Source: Burkholderia sp. Bp9143
Lineage (GTDB): Bacteria > Pseudomonadota > Gammaproteobacteria > Burkholderiales > Burkholderiaceae
Direction: 5' to 3'
NCBI RefSeq assembly: GCF_003853645.1
Contig: NZ_QTPO01000072.1
Span: 1 to 35,825, forward strand
Length of the DNA stretch: 35,825 bases
The notes under the pieces were generated by a model. It worked only from the letters and a program-made list of their open reading frames with translations, searched no databases and was not told where the DNA came from. The translations under genes were made by a program, and so were the position numbers. How positions within the stretch are numbered: position 1 is the first letter of the stretch; every line of letters starts with the position of its first letter. Below, piece after piece: positions 16,808-25,239 of this stretch.

Positions 16808-16814
16808 CATTCCG

Positions 16815-18188
16815 TCAGCGCCGATGGCTCAGCCTGTCCCACGCGCGCATCGTCACCGCACGATAGTGGTTGTGTTGCGCGGGGAAATGGACGAAGCGGC
16901 TGTCGCGCGTCGCATAGACCGGCGATGATGCGAGCGACATCGCATCGACGATATAGCGGGCGTCGATCATGCCCGCCTCCAGCAATTCGACGTAGATCGC
17001 CTGCTGGTCGCCGCCGCTCGCGTAGACCGACGACCGATCGTCGAAGCTCTCGATGCGCGCACATATGCGCTCGACCAGTTCGCGCATCGGCTCGACGTTG
17101 CGCACGCCGATCATGCACGAGTTGATCGCCCAGGCCGTGTGGTCGGTGCCGATCACGAAATCGCGGCCGTCGATCACGCTGTCGACCGTCTGGCGCTGGT
17201 CGATCGCGAGGATGTCGGCGTCGACCCAGAACACGAACGTGTGATCCGGCAGATGTTCGCGAATCAGGTGCAGCTTCGCCCAGTTCGCATCGACGCCGGC
17301 CGGCAGGAACGCGGGCGGTTCGCGATACGCGTGGTACGCATAGCCGTGTCGCGTGCAGTAGCGAACGAAGTTCTCTTCGTGAACATCGCCATAACCTGCG
17401 ATGTGCGACGTGTGCAGGCTCACGAACGCAATGCTTGCGTGCGGGTTCAGGTGCTGCACAGGCACGCGCGTGCGCTGCTGCGCGGCGCGCCAGTCGTCCA
17501 TCGCACGCGGCTGCTCGCCCTGCCGGACACGCGCCGCATCGTCGACGAGCGCGAGCACGTAGCGAAAGTCGTAGTCGGGCGTCGGCGCCCATACGCCGTC
17601 GATCTGCCGCCATTCGGGCGCCTGGTGCGCAACGAGCGGATGCGCGCCGACGACCCCGTCGATCGCAAGCCCGTCGCCCCAGACCGTCTGGGCCGACGCG
17701 AAATAGCCGGTCGCGAGCGGCTGATCGAACGGTAGCGGCGGGAAATACTCGGCAAGCAGTGTCGCTTCGCATGCATGTTGCCTCTCGGCCAGGCGCATCG
17801 CCCACTTGCCCAGCTCGACCGTCAGCTTGCGCAAGCGCTCGCGCACGTCGGGCACGTTGCGAAAGATCATGCCGCTCGCGGCGGGCAACGGCGACTTCGA
17901 CGTCTGCGTCGTGACGATCGCGTCATAACCGTCCGCGACATCCGGCAACGCATGTTGGCCGAACACGACCGAGAACGGATCGAGGACGAGCAGCAACGCG
18001 CCCTGCTCCATCGTGATGAGCTGCGCGATGATCGCATGGTACTTGTGCAGCACCCGCTGGCGCTCGCCGTACACGTGCGTGCCGTCGACGATCGCGTGCC
18101 GGTAGCCGTGGCCCCGCGCGTAAAGTTCGTGATTGTCGACGAGCCCGTCGACAGGTCGATGCGAAAGGATGGTCAGTACGGAATGCAT
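16815..18188 (-). CDS. glycosyltransferase with two tandem GT-A-like halves, the first apparently inactive
   Basis: A 457-residue predicted cytoplasmic protein. The C-terminal half (about 250-457) looks like a GT-A fold transferase, tentatively GT34-like: KLHLIREHLPDHTFVFWVDADIL contains the metal/nucleotide-sugar DxD at Asp323-Ala-Asp325, followed by a conserved GTDH...INSCMIGVRN segment. The N-terminal half (about 1-190) repeats the same order: HKYHAIIAQL, then LLLVLDPFSVVF at 66-77 where DxD should be, then DGYDAIVTTQ and SGMIFRNV. Asp70 remains but the second Asp is replaced by Phe. The gene is monocistronic between hairpins. Sugar and acceptor are unknown; a surface glycan or lipopolysaccharide is possible. 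Confidence 0.75.
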   Translation of the reverse strand: MHSVLTILSHRPVDGLVDNHELYARGHGYRHAIVDGTHVYGERQRVLHKYHAIIAQLITMEQGALLLVLDPFSVVFGQHALPDVADGYDAIVTTQTSKSPLPAASGMIFRNVPDVRERLRKLTVELGKWAMRLAERQHACEATLLAEYFPPLPFDQPLATGYFASAQTVWGDGLAIDGVVGAHPLVAHQAPEWRQIDGVWAPTPDYDFRYVLALVDDAARVRQGEQPRAMDDWRAAQQRTRVPVQHLNPHASIAFVSLHTSHIAGYGDVHEENFVRYCTRHGYAYHAYREPPAFLPAGVDANWAKLHLIREHLPDHTFVFWVDADILAIDQRQTVDSVIDGRDFVIGTDHTAWAINSCMIGVRNVEPMRELVERICARIESFDDRSSVYASGGDQQAIYVELLEAGMIDARYIVDAMSLASSPVYATRDSRFVHFPAQHNHYRAVTMRAWDRLSHRR

Positions 18189-18324
18189 GCGTGCCGGAAC
18201 TCCGGATTGAGCCGTACGAGGCGATATGCCTATTTAGCGCATGAGTGTCGCTCGAGTCGAGCATTGATTGGCTGCCCGGACGAAGCACGGCGCCGAGCGG
18301 CAAGCCTGGAAACGAAGCAGGAAA

Positions 18325-18363
18325 AGAAAAAGCCCCGCAAGTCCGAGAACTTGCGGGGCTTTG
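18325..18363 (-). terminator. rho-independent terminator of tRNA-Ser
   Basis: AGCCCCGCAAG (18331-18341) and CTTGCGGGGCT (18350-18360) form a perfect 11-bp stem. On the minus strand it is followed by TTTTCTTTTC. It lies about 13 bp past the 3' end of tRNA-Ser. Confidence 0.9.
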
Positions 18364-18373
18364 TCACCGCTTT

Positions 18374-18467
18374 TGGCGGAGACGGAGGGATTCGAACCCT
18401 CGATCCAGGTTTTGGCCCAGATGCTCCCTTAGCAGGGGAGTGCCTTCGACCTCTCGGCCACGTCTCC
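18374..18467 (-). tRNA. tRNA-Ser (anticodon GCT)
   Basis: A 94-nt class II tRNA with encoded CCA at 18374-18376. The acceptor starts GGAGACG, the anticodon loop is CTGCTAA (GCT), a long variable arm follows the anticodon stem, and the T-loop is GGTTCGAATCC. It has its own promoter (18511-18539) and terminator, so it is transcribed alone. Confidence 0.97.
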
Positions 18468-18510
18468 CAAACTTTCGCTCGCACCAGGGAGGCAGTGCGA
18501 CGAGAACGAA

Positions 18511-18539
18511 ATAATATAGGGTTTCGAACCGCTCGTCAA
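18511..18539 (-). promoter_or_regulatory. sigma-70 promoter of tRNA-Ser
   Basis: On the minus strand TTGACG (18534-18539) is separated by 17 bp from TATTAT (18511-18516). The start would be near 18504, about 37 nt before the mature tRNA. Confidence 0.75.
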
Positions 18540-18544
18540 TTTCC

Positions 18545-18570
18545 GTGATGCATTTTCTTCAATGCATCAC
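18545..18570 (-). terminator. perfect hairpin just past lysC
   Basis: GTGATGCATT (18545-18554) and AATGCATCAC (18561-18570) form a 10-bp perfect stem with a 6-nt loop, 8 bp past the lysC stop. On the minus strand the T run precedes the stem instead of following it, so it is not a textbook intrinsic terminator. It could protect the 3' end of the lysC mRNA. Confidence 0.45.
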
Positions 18571-18577
18571 AAAAAAT

Positions 18578-19831
18578 TCACGCGGCCTGATCGAGTTCGA
18601 ATGCCTTGTGCAGCGCGCGGACAGCCAGCTCCATGTATTTCTCGTCGATCAGCACCGAAATCTTGATTTCGGACGTCGAGATCATCTGGATGTTGATGCC
18701 CTCTTCCGACAGCGTGCGGAACATCTTGCTCGCGACGCCCACGTGTGAACGCATGCCGACGCCGACGACCGACACCTTCGACACCTTCGGGTCGCCCTGC
18801 ACGCGCTCGGCGCTCACATGACCCTGCACCTGGTTGGTGAGGATGTCCATTGCCTTCTGGTAGTCGCCGCGGCCGACCGTGAACGTGAAGTCCGTCTTCC
18901 CTTCGACGCTCTGGTTCTGGATGATCATGTCGACGTCGACGTTCGCGTCGGCGACCGGGCCGAGGATCTGATATGCGATACCCGGCTTGTCGGGCACGCC
19001 CATCACCGCAATGCGTGCTTCGTCGCGCTGGAACGCGATGCCGGAAATGACTGCCTTTTCCATGGTCTCGTCTTCTTCAAAAGTAATCAGGGTGCCCGAG
19101 CGCATTTCTTCGTCGAGCGCAATCAGCGGATCGGTCAGGCTCGACAGCACGCGCGTCTTCACCTGGTATTTGCCGGCGAATTCGACCGAGCGGATCTGCA
19201 GGACCTTCGAGCCGAGGCTGGCCATTTCCAGCATTTCCTCGAACGTCACGCGATCGAGGCGTCGCGCCTCTTCGACCACGCGCGGGTCGGTCGTGTAAAC
19301 GCCGTCGACGTCCGTGTAGATCAGGCACTCTTCGGCATCCAGCGCGGCCGCGACCGCCACCGCCGACGTGTCCGAGCCGCCACGGCCCAGCGTCGTGATG
19401 TGGCCGTCCGGATCGACGCCCTGGAAGCCCGTGATGATCACGACCTTGCCGGCGTTCAGATCGGCCTTCACGCGCTCGTCGTCGATCGAGTGGATGCGCG
19501 CCTTCGTGAACGCGCTGTCCGTCTTGATCGGCACTTGCCAGCCGGCGTAGCTCACGGCCTCGACGCCTATTTCCTGCAGCGCGATCGACAGCAGGCCGAC
19601 GCTGACCTGCTCGCCGGTCGACGCGATCATGTCGAGCTCACGCGGGCTCGGCTGGCTCGAAATCTCTTTCGCGAGACCGAGCAGACGGTTGGTTTCGCCG
19701 GACATCGCGGACGGCACGACCACCATCTGGTGCCCGGCCTGATGCCATTTTGCGACGCGTTTCGCGACGTTCTTGATGCGCTCGACCGAGCCCATCGAAG
19801 TGCCGCCGTATTTGTGTACGATGAGTGCCAT
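18578..19831 (-). CDS. lysC: aspartate kinase
   Basis: Phosphorylates aspartate in the first step of the lysine, threonine, methionine and diaminopimelate pathway. The 417-residue product has the length of the alpha/beta-type aspartokinases. The amino-acid kinase domain starts ALIVHKYGGTSMGS, and the GRGGSDTSAVAVAAAL and YTDVDGVYTTDPR motifs mark the nucleotide and substrate sites. Two ACT domains occupy about residues 265-417 and usually mediate lysine/threonine feedback. The start at 19831 follows from the KYGGTS N-terminus; the frame extends upstream to 19993 without resemblance to the family. An internal start may yield a separate beta subunit, as in some relatives. Confidence 0.95.
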   Translation of the reverse strand: MALIVHKYGGTSMGSVERIKNVAKRVAKWHQAGHQMVVVPSAMSGETNRLLGLAKEISSQPSPRELDMIASTGEQVSVGLLSIALQEIGVEAVSYAGWQVPIKTDSAFTKARIHSIDDERVKADLNAGKVVIITGFQGVDPDGHITTLGRGGSDTSAVAVAAALDAEECLIYTDVDGVYTTDPRVVEEARRLDRVTFEEMLEMASLGSKVLQIRSVEFAGKYQVKTRVLSSLTDPLIALDEEMRSGTLITFEEDETMEKAVISGIAFQRDEARIAVMGVPDKPGIAYQILGPVADANVDVDMIIQNQSVEGKTDFTFTVGRGDYQKAMDILTNQVQGHVSAERVQGDPKVSKVSVVGVGMRSHVGVASKMFRTLSEEGINIQMISTSEIKISVLIDEKYMELAVRALHKAFELDQAA

Positions 19832-20173
19832 TGTCGTTCTGAACTGGAGGAGAAGCCGCACGGGCGCGCTGGGCAGGCCGCGTTGCCGTTCGGTCACGCG
19901 GCTTGTGGCTGTGGACGGACGACGAGAGGGACGGCTGGGACGCAACACGCAAGCGTGACGGATTTTGCCCGGAAGGCCGATCAGGCCGCGCAAACCGGGT
20001 ACGTCACGCGGAAAACCTGCACAAATCGCTCAAAAATCGAGCCGAGCAAACGTCCGAGCGTACCCGATAGAGGCCCGCTTGACAAGCCGCTCGCCGGTTT
20101 GGCAAGCGTTCCGGCGCTGTTTACCAAATGGTGAAAACCGGCGCGCGATCGCGCGGCCGGAAGCGCGCCGCCC
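19832..20173. other. 342-bp gene-free leader region of lysC
   Basis: No gene is seen between tilS and lysC. A weak minus-strand promoter-like pair TTGTCA (20080-20085), 17 bp, TACGCT (20057-20062) could serve lysC. No lysine riboswitch or leader peptide was recognised. A GC-rich inverted repeat lies near 20133-20160. Confidence 0.5.
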
Positions 20174-21580
20174 CTATGCGATCAGCAGGTCGGGACGCCA
20201 TTCAATCCGGCGCCAGCCGCCTTCGCCCGACAGCCCTTCGCCGTGATTCACGCCAACCCGCGGCACGTAGACGAGCCGGTCGCCCGCGAACAGCAGCGGC
20301 ACGTCGCGCTGCCAGGCCGGCACACCGCGCTCCTGAAACAGGTTCTTCAGGGTGCGGCCCGGCCCGCCGGGCGACGTACGCAGCCGCTCGCCGCCCGCAC
20401 GGGCGCGCGCGGCAAGCACTGCGCCGCGCAGCAGCGCCTCCGGCACCGCGCCGTCGCTGCCGGCCTCGGCCGGCGCGAACACGAACGTGCCGCGCCACGC
20501 CGGCACGCGCCAGACTTCCTGTCCGTCCCATGCAAGCGAGCACTCGGGATGTGGCGTCCCGGTGCCGTCGTCGGCCGGCTCCGCGCTGTCGCCCGCCTCC
20601 CAGTACACGACATCGCGATAGAGCCGCAGGCACTGCCCCGCGTGATCGACCCGCAGCGCATGCGCATCGTGCGCGGCGCGCAGTTGCCGCATCATGTTCG
20701 CGAGCCGGCCTGCCGACGCACCGGGGAGCCCAAGCCGGCGCATCCAGAAACGCAGCAGGTTCGCGCCGCGCGTGTCGTCGAACGCGACCAGCGCAGCGCG
20801 CGACAGCGCGCGGCCGTCGTCGCGCGCGGCGCCGGCGAAATCCAGTTCGGCCAGATCGTCGAGCAGCCGCTGCGCGGCGGCCGCATGCTGGGCCGCGCGG
20901 CCCAGCGCATCGCGAAAACCCGGGAAGTGCACGGCGAGCACCGGCAGCACGTCGATACGCAGCGCATTGCGCACATAGCGCGTGTCGTCGTTCGATTCGT
21001 CGTCGATCCACGCGAGCGCGCGCTGCGCCGCATAGCGTTCCAGTTGCGCGCGCAACAATCGCAGCAGTGGGCGCACGCGCTCGACGCTCGCGCCGTCAGG
21101 ACGATAGCGCGGCGCCATCGCGGCCAGGCCCGCGACCCCCGCGCCGCGCAACAGTTGCAGCAGCACGGTCTCGGCCTGGTCGTCCGCATGCTGCGCGACC
21201 CAGAGCGCCGCCACGCCGTGACGCTCGCACATCGCATCGAGTGCCGCATAGCGGCGCTCACGCGCGGTCGCCTCGATGCCGAGGCCGCTGTCGCGCGGCA
21301 CGTCGACACGCTCCGATTCGAACACGACGCCGAGTTGCGCGGCCGTCGCCTGCGCATGCGCGACCCATGCGTCGGCGTTCGCGCTCAGGCCGTGATGCAC
21401 GTGCAGTGCGACGCAGCGTGCGGCGCCTGCCACGCGCACGGCCGCGTCGAGCAGCACCGTCGAGTCGAGGCCGCCGCTGTACGCGATCGCGATACGCGCA
21501 TCGGCCGGAAGATCGGCAAGCGCAACGCCGACCGCGTCGAGAACGACGCGGTCGGCCGAGAATTCGGTCGGGGGGATCAC
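20174..21580 (-). CDS. tilS: tRNA(Ile)-lysidine synthase
   Basis: Modifies C34 of the CAU-anticodon tRNA-Ile to lysidine using ATP and lysine, so that AUA is read as Ile; an essential reaction in most bacteria. The 468-residue protein has the N-type ATP pyrophosphatase PP-loop SGGLDS at residues 35-40, then HVHHGLS and GHN-like QHADDQAET motifs. The C-terminal domain contains the tRNA-recognition region with GGERLR and GRTLKNLFQE. The start lies 43 bp after accA, on the same strand. Confidence 0.94.
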   Translation of the reverse strand: MIPPTEFSADRVVLDAVGVALADLPADARIAIAYSGGLDSTVLLDAAVRVAGAARCVALHVHHGLSANADAWVAHAQATAAQLGVVFESERVDVPRDSGLGIEATARERRYAALDAMCERHGVAALWVAQHADDQAETVLLQLLRGAGVAGLAAMAPRYRPDGASVERVRPLLRLLRAQLERYAAQRALAWIDDESNDDTRYVRNALRIDVLPVLAVHFPGFRDALGRAAQHAAAAQRLLDDLAELDFAGAARDDGRALSRAALVAFDDTRGANLLRFWMRRLGLPGASAGRLANMMRQLRAAHDAHALRVDHAGQCLRLYRDVVYWEAGDSAEPADDGTGTPHPECSLAWDGQEVWRVPAWRGTFVFAPAEAGSDGAVPEALLRGAVLAARARAGGERLRTSPGGPGRTLKNLFQERGVPAWQRDVPLLFAGDRLVYVPRVGVNHGEGLSGEGGWRRIEWRPDLLIA

Positions 21581-21623
21581 GAGACAGACGCGCGCCGGAC
21601 GGCGCGCGATGCGAACACGCCGG

Positions 21624-22595
21624 TCATGCGCCGGGCGTGGTTTCCTTGAACTTGCCGTAGGCCATCAGGCGCTCGAAGCGGCGCTCGCGCAGCGCATCGA
21701 TGCTCATGCCCTGGAACTGGCGCAGCGAATCGGCGAGCGCGCGGCGCAGCAGCGCGGCCATGCCCTTCGGATCGCGGTGCGCGCCGCCGAGCGGCTCGTT
21801 GATGATCTTGTCGATCAGGCCGAGCGCCTTCAGGCGATGCGCGGTCAGGCCCAGCGCTTCCGCGGCCTCGGGTGCCTTCGCGGCGCTCTTCCACAGAATC
21901 GACGCGCAGCCTTCCGGCGAAATCACCGAATAGGTCGAGAACTGCAGCATCATCACGGTGTCGGCCACGGCGATCGCGAGCGCACCGCCCGAACCGCCCT
22001 CGCCGATCACGGTCGTGATGATCGGCGTCTTCAGTTCGGCCATCACGTACAGGTTGCGGCCGATCGCTTCCGACTGGCCGCGCTCTTCCGCGCCGATGCC
22101 CGGATACGCGCCCGGTGTGTCGACGAACGTGAAGATCGGCAGCCCGAACTTCTCGGCGAGGCGCATCAGGCGCTCGGCCTTGCGATAGCCTTCCGGACGC
22201 GGCATCCCGAAGTTGCGCGCCGCGCGCTCCTTCGTGTCGCGGCCCTTCTGGTGGCCGATCACCATGCACGGATGGCCGCCGAAGCGCGCGAGACCGCCGA
22301 CAATCGACAGGTCGTCCGCGAATGCGCGGTCGCCATGCAGTTCGTGAAAATCGGTAAACAGTTCCGCAACGTAATCGAGCGTATACGGACGCTGCGGATG
22401 GCGCGCGATCTGCGAAACCTGCCACGGCGACAGGTTCGCGTAGAGGTCCTTCGTCAGTTGCTGGCTCTTCTTCGACAGCCGCTCGATTTCTTCCGAAATA
22501 TCGACAGCCGAGTCGTCCTGCACGAATCGCAGCTCTTCGATCTTGGCCTCGAGTTCGGCGATCGGCTGTTCGAAATCCAGAAACGTGGTCTTCAT
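21624..22595 (-). CDS. accA: acetyl-CoA carboxylase carboxyltransferase subunit alpha
   Basis: Forms with AccD the carboxyltransferase half of acetyl-CoA carboxylase, the committed step of fatty-acid synthesis. The 323-residue protein has the expected length. The N-terminal coiled-coil-like helix (about 8-50) is followed by the crotonase-fold domain with FVDTPGAYPGIGAEERGQ and the oxyanion-forming GEGGSGGALAIAVAD segment. It lies 99 bp downstream of the DNA glycosylase gene and 43 bp upstream of tilS. Confidence 0.97.
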   Translation of the reverse strand: MKTTFLDFEQPIAELEAKIEELRFVQDDSAVDISEEIERLSKKSQQLTKDLYANLSPWQVSQIARHPQRPYTLDYVAELFTDFHELHGDRAFADDLSIVGGLARFGGHPCMVIGHQKGRDTKERAARNFGMPRPEGYRKAERLMRLAEKFGLPIFTFVDTPGAYPGIGAEERGQSEAIGRNLYVMAELKTPIITTVIGEGGSGGALAIAVADTVMMLQFSTYSVISPEGCASILWKSAAKAPEAAEALGLTAHRLKALGLIDKIINEPLGGAHRDPKGMAALLRRALADSLRQFQGMSIDALRERRFERLMAYGKFKETTPGA

Positions 22596-22694
22596 GTGTT
22601 CGAATCCTTGGGTCTTGCGGCAGCGCGTATTCTACCCGCGCGGGCGACGTGCAAAACCGGCTCTCAACTATTGATGTTTAAAACCCGATAGCCG

Positions 22695-23564
22695 TCAATC
22701 AGCGTCGGCGTCCGGCACGTCGAGGCTGCGCCACATGTACCAGGTCGCGACGGTACGCCACGGCTCCCAGTTGGCGGCCACTTCGCGCGCCTCGCTGCGC
22801 GTGACGGGTTCCCCGCTGAAGTAATTGACGCTGATCGCGCGGATCAGGCCCGGATCGTCGAGCGGCAGCACGTCCGGCCGCGACAGGTTGAAGACCAGGA
22901 ACATCTCGGCCGTCCAGCGACTGATGCCGCGGATCTGCGTGAGTTCCGCGATCACGTCCTCGTCGTCCATCGACGTCCATTTGTCGACGTGCAGCGCGCC
23001 GGACACGAAGTGTTGCGCGAGATCGAGAATATATTCCGTCTTGCGCTTCGACAGTCCGCACGCGATCAGCTTGTCGGCGCCGAGCCGGATGACCGGCTGC
23101 GGTGCGAGTTTCGGACACTCATCCTCGATGCGCGCCCACAGCGCCTGCGCGGACGGCACCGAGATCTGCTGGCCGACGACCGAACGCGCGAGCGTGACGA
23201 ACGGGTCGCCGCGCTTCACGAGATGCGCGGGGCCGAACTTCGGGATCAGCTTCTTCAGGATGCGATCGCGCTTGACGAGATCGGCGCACGCCTTGTCCCA
23301 GTATGCCGGACGCACGACGCCATCGGCGCCGTCGACTGCCGCATCCGATGCACGCACCTTGCGGGTCGCGTCGGTGGCCGCCATCGCGACCTCCGGCTGC
23401 GCCGCGTCCGCGCCCTTCGCGCGCGCGGGCTTCGCATGACCGTTGAGCGCGCCGTTCGGCACGGCGCGCGTCGCGTCCGCCTTCGCCGCCGGCGCGCGCT
23501 TGGCTGCCGGACGCGCGGCGAGCGGAGTCGCACGCCTGACCGGCGCTTTTCTGGCCGTTGCCAT
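22695..23564 (-). CDS. AlkA-like DNA-3-methyladenine glycosylase, HhH-GPD family
   Basis: Base-excision repair glycosylase expected to remove alkylated purines. The catalytic part is about residues 85-289: GQQISVPSAQ (131-140), the helix-hairpin-helix IRGISRWTAEMFL (211-223) and the catalytic Asp237 in LPLDDPGLIRA. WEPWRTVATWYMWRSL near the end is typical of AlkA. Residues 1-80 are an Ala/Arg/Lys/Pro-rich basic tail without a fold signature, probably disordered. It is embedded between cysS (43 bp upstream) and accA. The AlkA N-terminal beta domain of E. coli is missing, making this the short type. Confidence 0.9.
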   Translation of the reverse strand: MATARKAPVRRATPLAARPAAKRAPAAKADATRAVPNGALNGHAKPARAKGADAAQPEVAMAATDATRKVRASDAAVDGADGVVRPAYWDKACADLVKRDRILKKLIPKFGPAHLVKRGDPFVTLARSVVGQQISVPSAQALWARIEDECPKLAPQPVIRLGADKLIACGLSKRKTEYILDLAQHFVSGALHVDKWTSMDDEDVIAELTQIRGISRWTAEMFLVFNLSRPDVLPLDDPGLIRAISVNYFSGEPVTRSEAREVAANWEPWRTVATWYMWRSLDVPDADAD

Positions 23565-23607
23565 CTTGCCTCCTACCTGACGGATCGGTCAGTGGAACGC
23601 ACCGCGC

Positions 23608-25005
23608 TCATACGCGACGCCATTCGGTCGATCCGCCCGGTTTGTCTTCAAGTGCGATGCCGGCGTCGAGCAGTTCCGCCCGAATCCGGTCCGCTGCGGC
23701 ATAGTCCTTCGCTTGTTTCGCCGCGACGCGCGCAGCGATCTTCGCTTCGATTTCGTCCGCTGCGAGCCCGCCTGCCTGCGCGGCACCGGTGCCCTGCTGC
23801 AGGAACGCGCGCGGTTCGCGGCCGAGCAGGCCCAGCAGGCCCGCCAGTTGTTTCAGTTGCCGCGCGAGCGACGCATCGCGCGTGCGATTGACTTCACCCG
23901 CCAGCTCGAACAGCGTCGCCACCGCGACCGGCGTGTTGATGTCGTCATTCATCGCGGCCGCGAAACGTTGCGCATGCGGCTCGTTCCAGTCGAGCGCGAG
24001 CGCGTCGGGCTCGACATCTTTCAGCGCCGTGTACAGGCGCGTGAGCGACGCGCGCGCATCGTCGAGATGCACGTCGCTGTAGTTGAGCGGCGACCGGTAG
24101 TGCGTGCGCACGATGAAGAAGCGCATGACCTCGGCGTCGTACCGATCGAGCACTTCGCGGATCGTGAAGAAGTTGCCGAGCGATTTCGACATCTTCTCGT
24201 TGTCGACCTGCACGAAGCCGTTGTGCATCCAGTAATTGACGAACGTCTGGCCGGTCGCGCCTTCGCTCTGCGCGATCTCGTTCTCGTGGTGCGGGAATTG
24301 CAGGTCCTGCCCGCCGCCGTGGATGTCGAAATGCTCGCCGAGCAGCGTGCAGCCCATCGCGGAGCACTCGATGTGCCAGCCCGGCCGGCCCATCCCGTAC
24401 TTCGATGCCCACGACGCGCCTTCCGGATCGTCCGCCTTCGCGCGCTTCCACAGCACGAAATCGAGCGGGTCTTCCTTCGCGTCGTTCGCGGCGACGCGCT
24501 CGCCCGCGCGCAGGTCGTCGAGCGACTTGCCCGACAGCTTCCCGTAGTTCGCGAACTTGCGCACCGAATAATTGACGTCGCCGTCGGCCGCCTGGTACGC
24601 GTAGCCGTTCGTCTCGAGCTTCTCGATCATCCCGAGCATCTGCGGAATGAACTGCGTCGCGCGCGGCTCGATGTCCGGCCGCTGGATGCCGAGCGCCGCT
24701 TCATCCTCGTGCATCGCGCCGATGAACCGGTCGGTCAGCGTCTTGATCGTCTCGCCGTTCTCGACCGCGCGGCGGATGATCTTGTCGTCGATGTCGGTGA
24801 TGTTGCGCACGTACGTGACCCGATAGCCGATCGCACGCAACCAGCGCTGGACGAGGTCGAACACGACCAGCATGCGCGCGTGGCCGACGTGACAATAGTC
24901 GTAGACGGTAATCCCGCATACGTACATCCGCACTTCGCCGGACTGGCGCGGCACGAAAACTTGCTTGTCACGCGCGAGCGTGTTGTAGATGCGCAGTGAT
25001 TCCAT
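23608..25005 (-). CDS. cysS: cysteinyl-tRNA synthetase
   Basis: Class I aminoacyl-tRNA synthetase charging tRNA-Cys. The 465-residue protein has Cys30 in MYVCGITVYDYCHVGHAR, giving the first zinc ligand and the HIGH-type HVGH at 39-42. The other zinc ligands appear in HIECSAMG and FPHHENEIAQSE. KMSKSLGNF is the ATP loop. The helical anticodon-stem region and C-terminal domain are complete. It heads the leftward run cysS, glycosylase, accA, tilS, and is divergent from the TPR gene across 234 bp. Confidence 0.97.
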   Translation of the reverse strand: MESLRIYNTLARDKQVFVPRQSGEVRMYVCGITVYDYCHVGHARMLVVFDLVQRWLRAIGYRVTYVRNITDIDDKIIRRAVENGETIKTLTDRFIGAMHEDEAALGIQRPDIEPRATQFIPQMLGMIEKLETNGYAYQAADGDVNYSVRKFANYGKLSGKSLDDLRAGERVAANDAKEDPLDFVLWKRAKADDPEGASWASKYGMGRPGWHIECSAMGCTLLGEHFDIHGGGQDLQFPHHENEIAQSEGATGQTFVNYWMHNGFVQVDNEKMSKSLGNFFTIREVLDRYDAEVMRFFIVRTHYRSPLNYSDVHLDDARASLTRLYTALKDVEPDALALDWNEPHAQRFAAAMNDDINTPVAVATLFELAGEVNRTRDASLARQLKQLAGLLGLLGREPRAFLQQGTGAAQAGGLAADEIEAKIAARVAAKQAKDYAAADRIRAELLDAGIALEDKPGGSTEWRRV

Positions 25006-25239
25006 AGAGATGAACCGTGAGCCGAAGGAAACCGCCCTGGCGAAGCTCGCCCAGCATGCGAAACGGACGGACCACCTGCTGCGGCACGCCGCCGCGCGTC
25101 CTCGATATCACATGGGGCGGTCAGGCTGCAAGCACAGCGGTGACGGCCACGAGAGGCAAAGAAAGACTGCCTGCGGCTCGCCGGAACGCGCAGACGTTTT
25201 GTTAGAATGGCTCGGAGTATAACATTCCGATTTACGCCT

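Larger units (their letters stand above)
16368..16814. other. 447-bp gene-free, AT-richer intergenic region
   Basis: No convincing coding frame lies between the NuoM-like gene and the glycosyltransferase gene. It contains a short inverted repeat GCCAA-TG-TTGGC near 16457-16468, a plus-strand terminator-like hairpin at 16627-16667 and a second hairpin at 16776-16807. Base composition is visibly lower in GC than the flanking genes. Confidence 0.6.

Noticed and set aside
16762..17805. Minus-strand frame of 347 codons overlapping the glycosyltransferase
   Set aside because: Different frame, Arg-rich, no motif; the 16815-18188 frame carries the DxD and duplicated motifs.
19832..20173. Lysine riboswitch in front of lysC
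   Set aside because: No conserved L-box elements or five-way junction could be recognised; the region is only GC-rich spacer with small dyads.
20128..21660. 510-codon plus-strand frame opposite tilS
   Set aside because: Extremely Arg/Ala-rich translation; tilS with its PP-loop explains the region.
25195..25223. Promoter of the TPR gene (TAGAAT at 25203 or TATAAC at 25218)
   Set aside because: Both are -10-like, but neither has a credible -35 at proper spacing, so no promoter was called.
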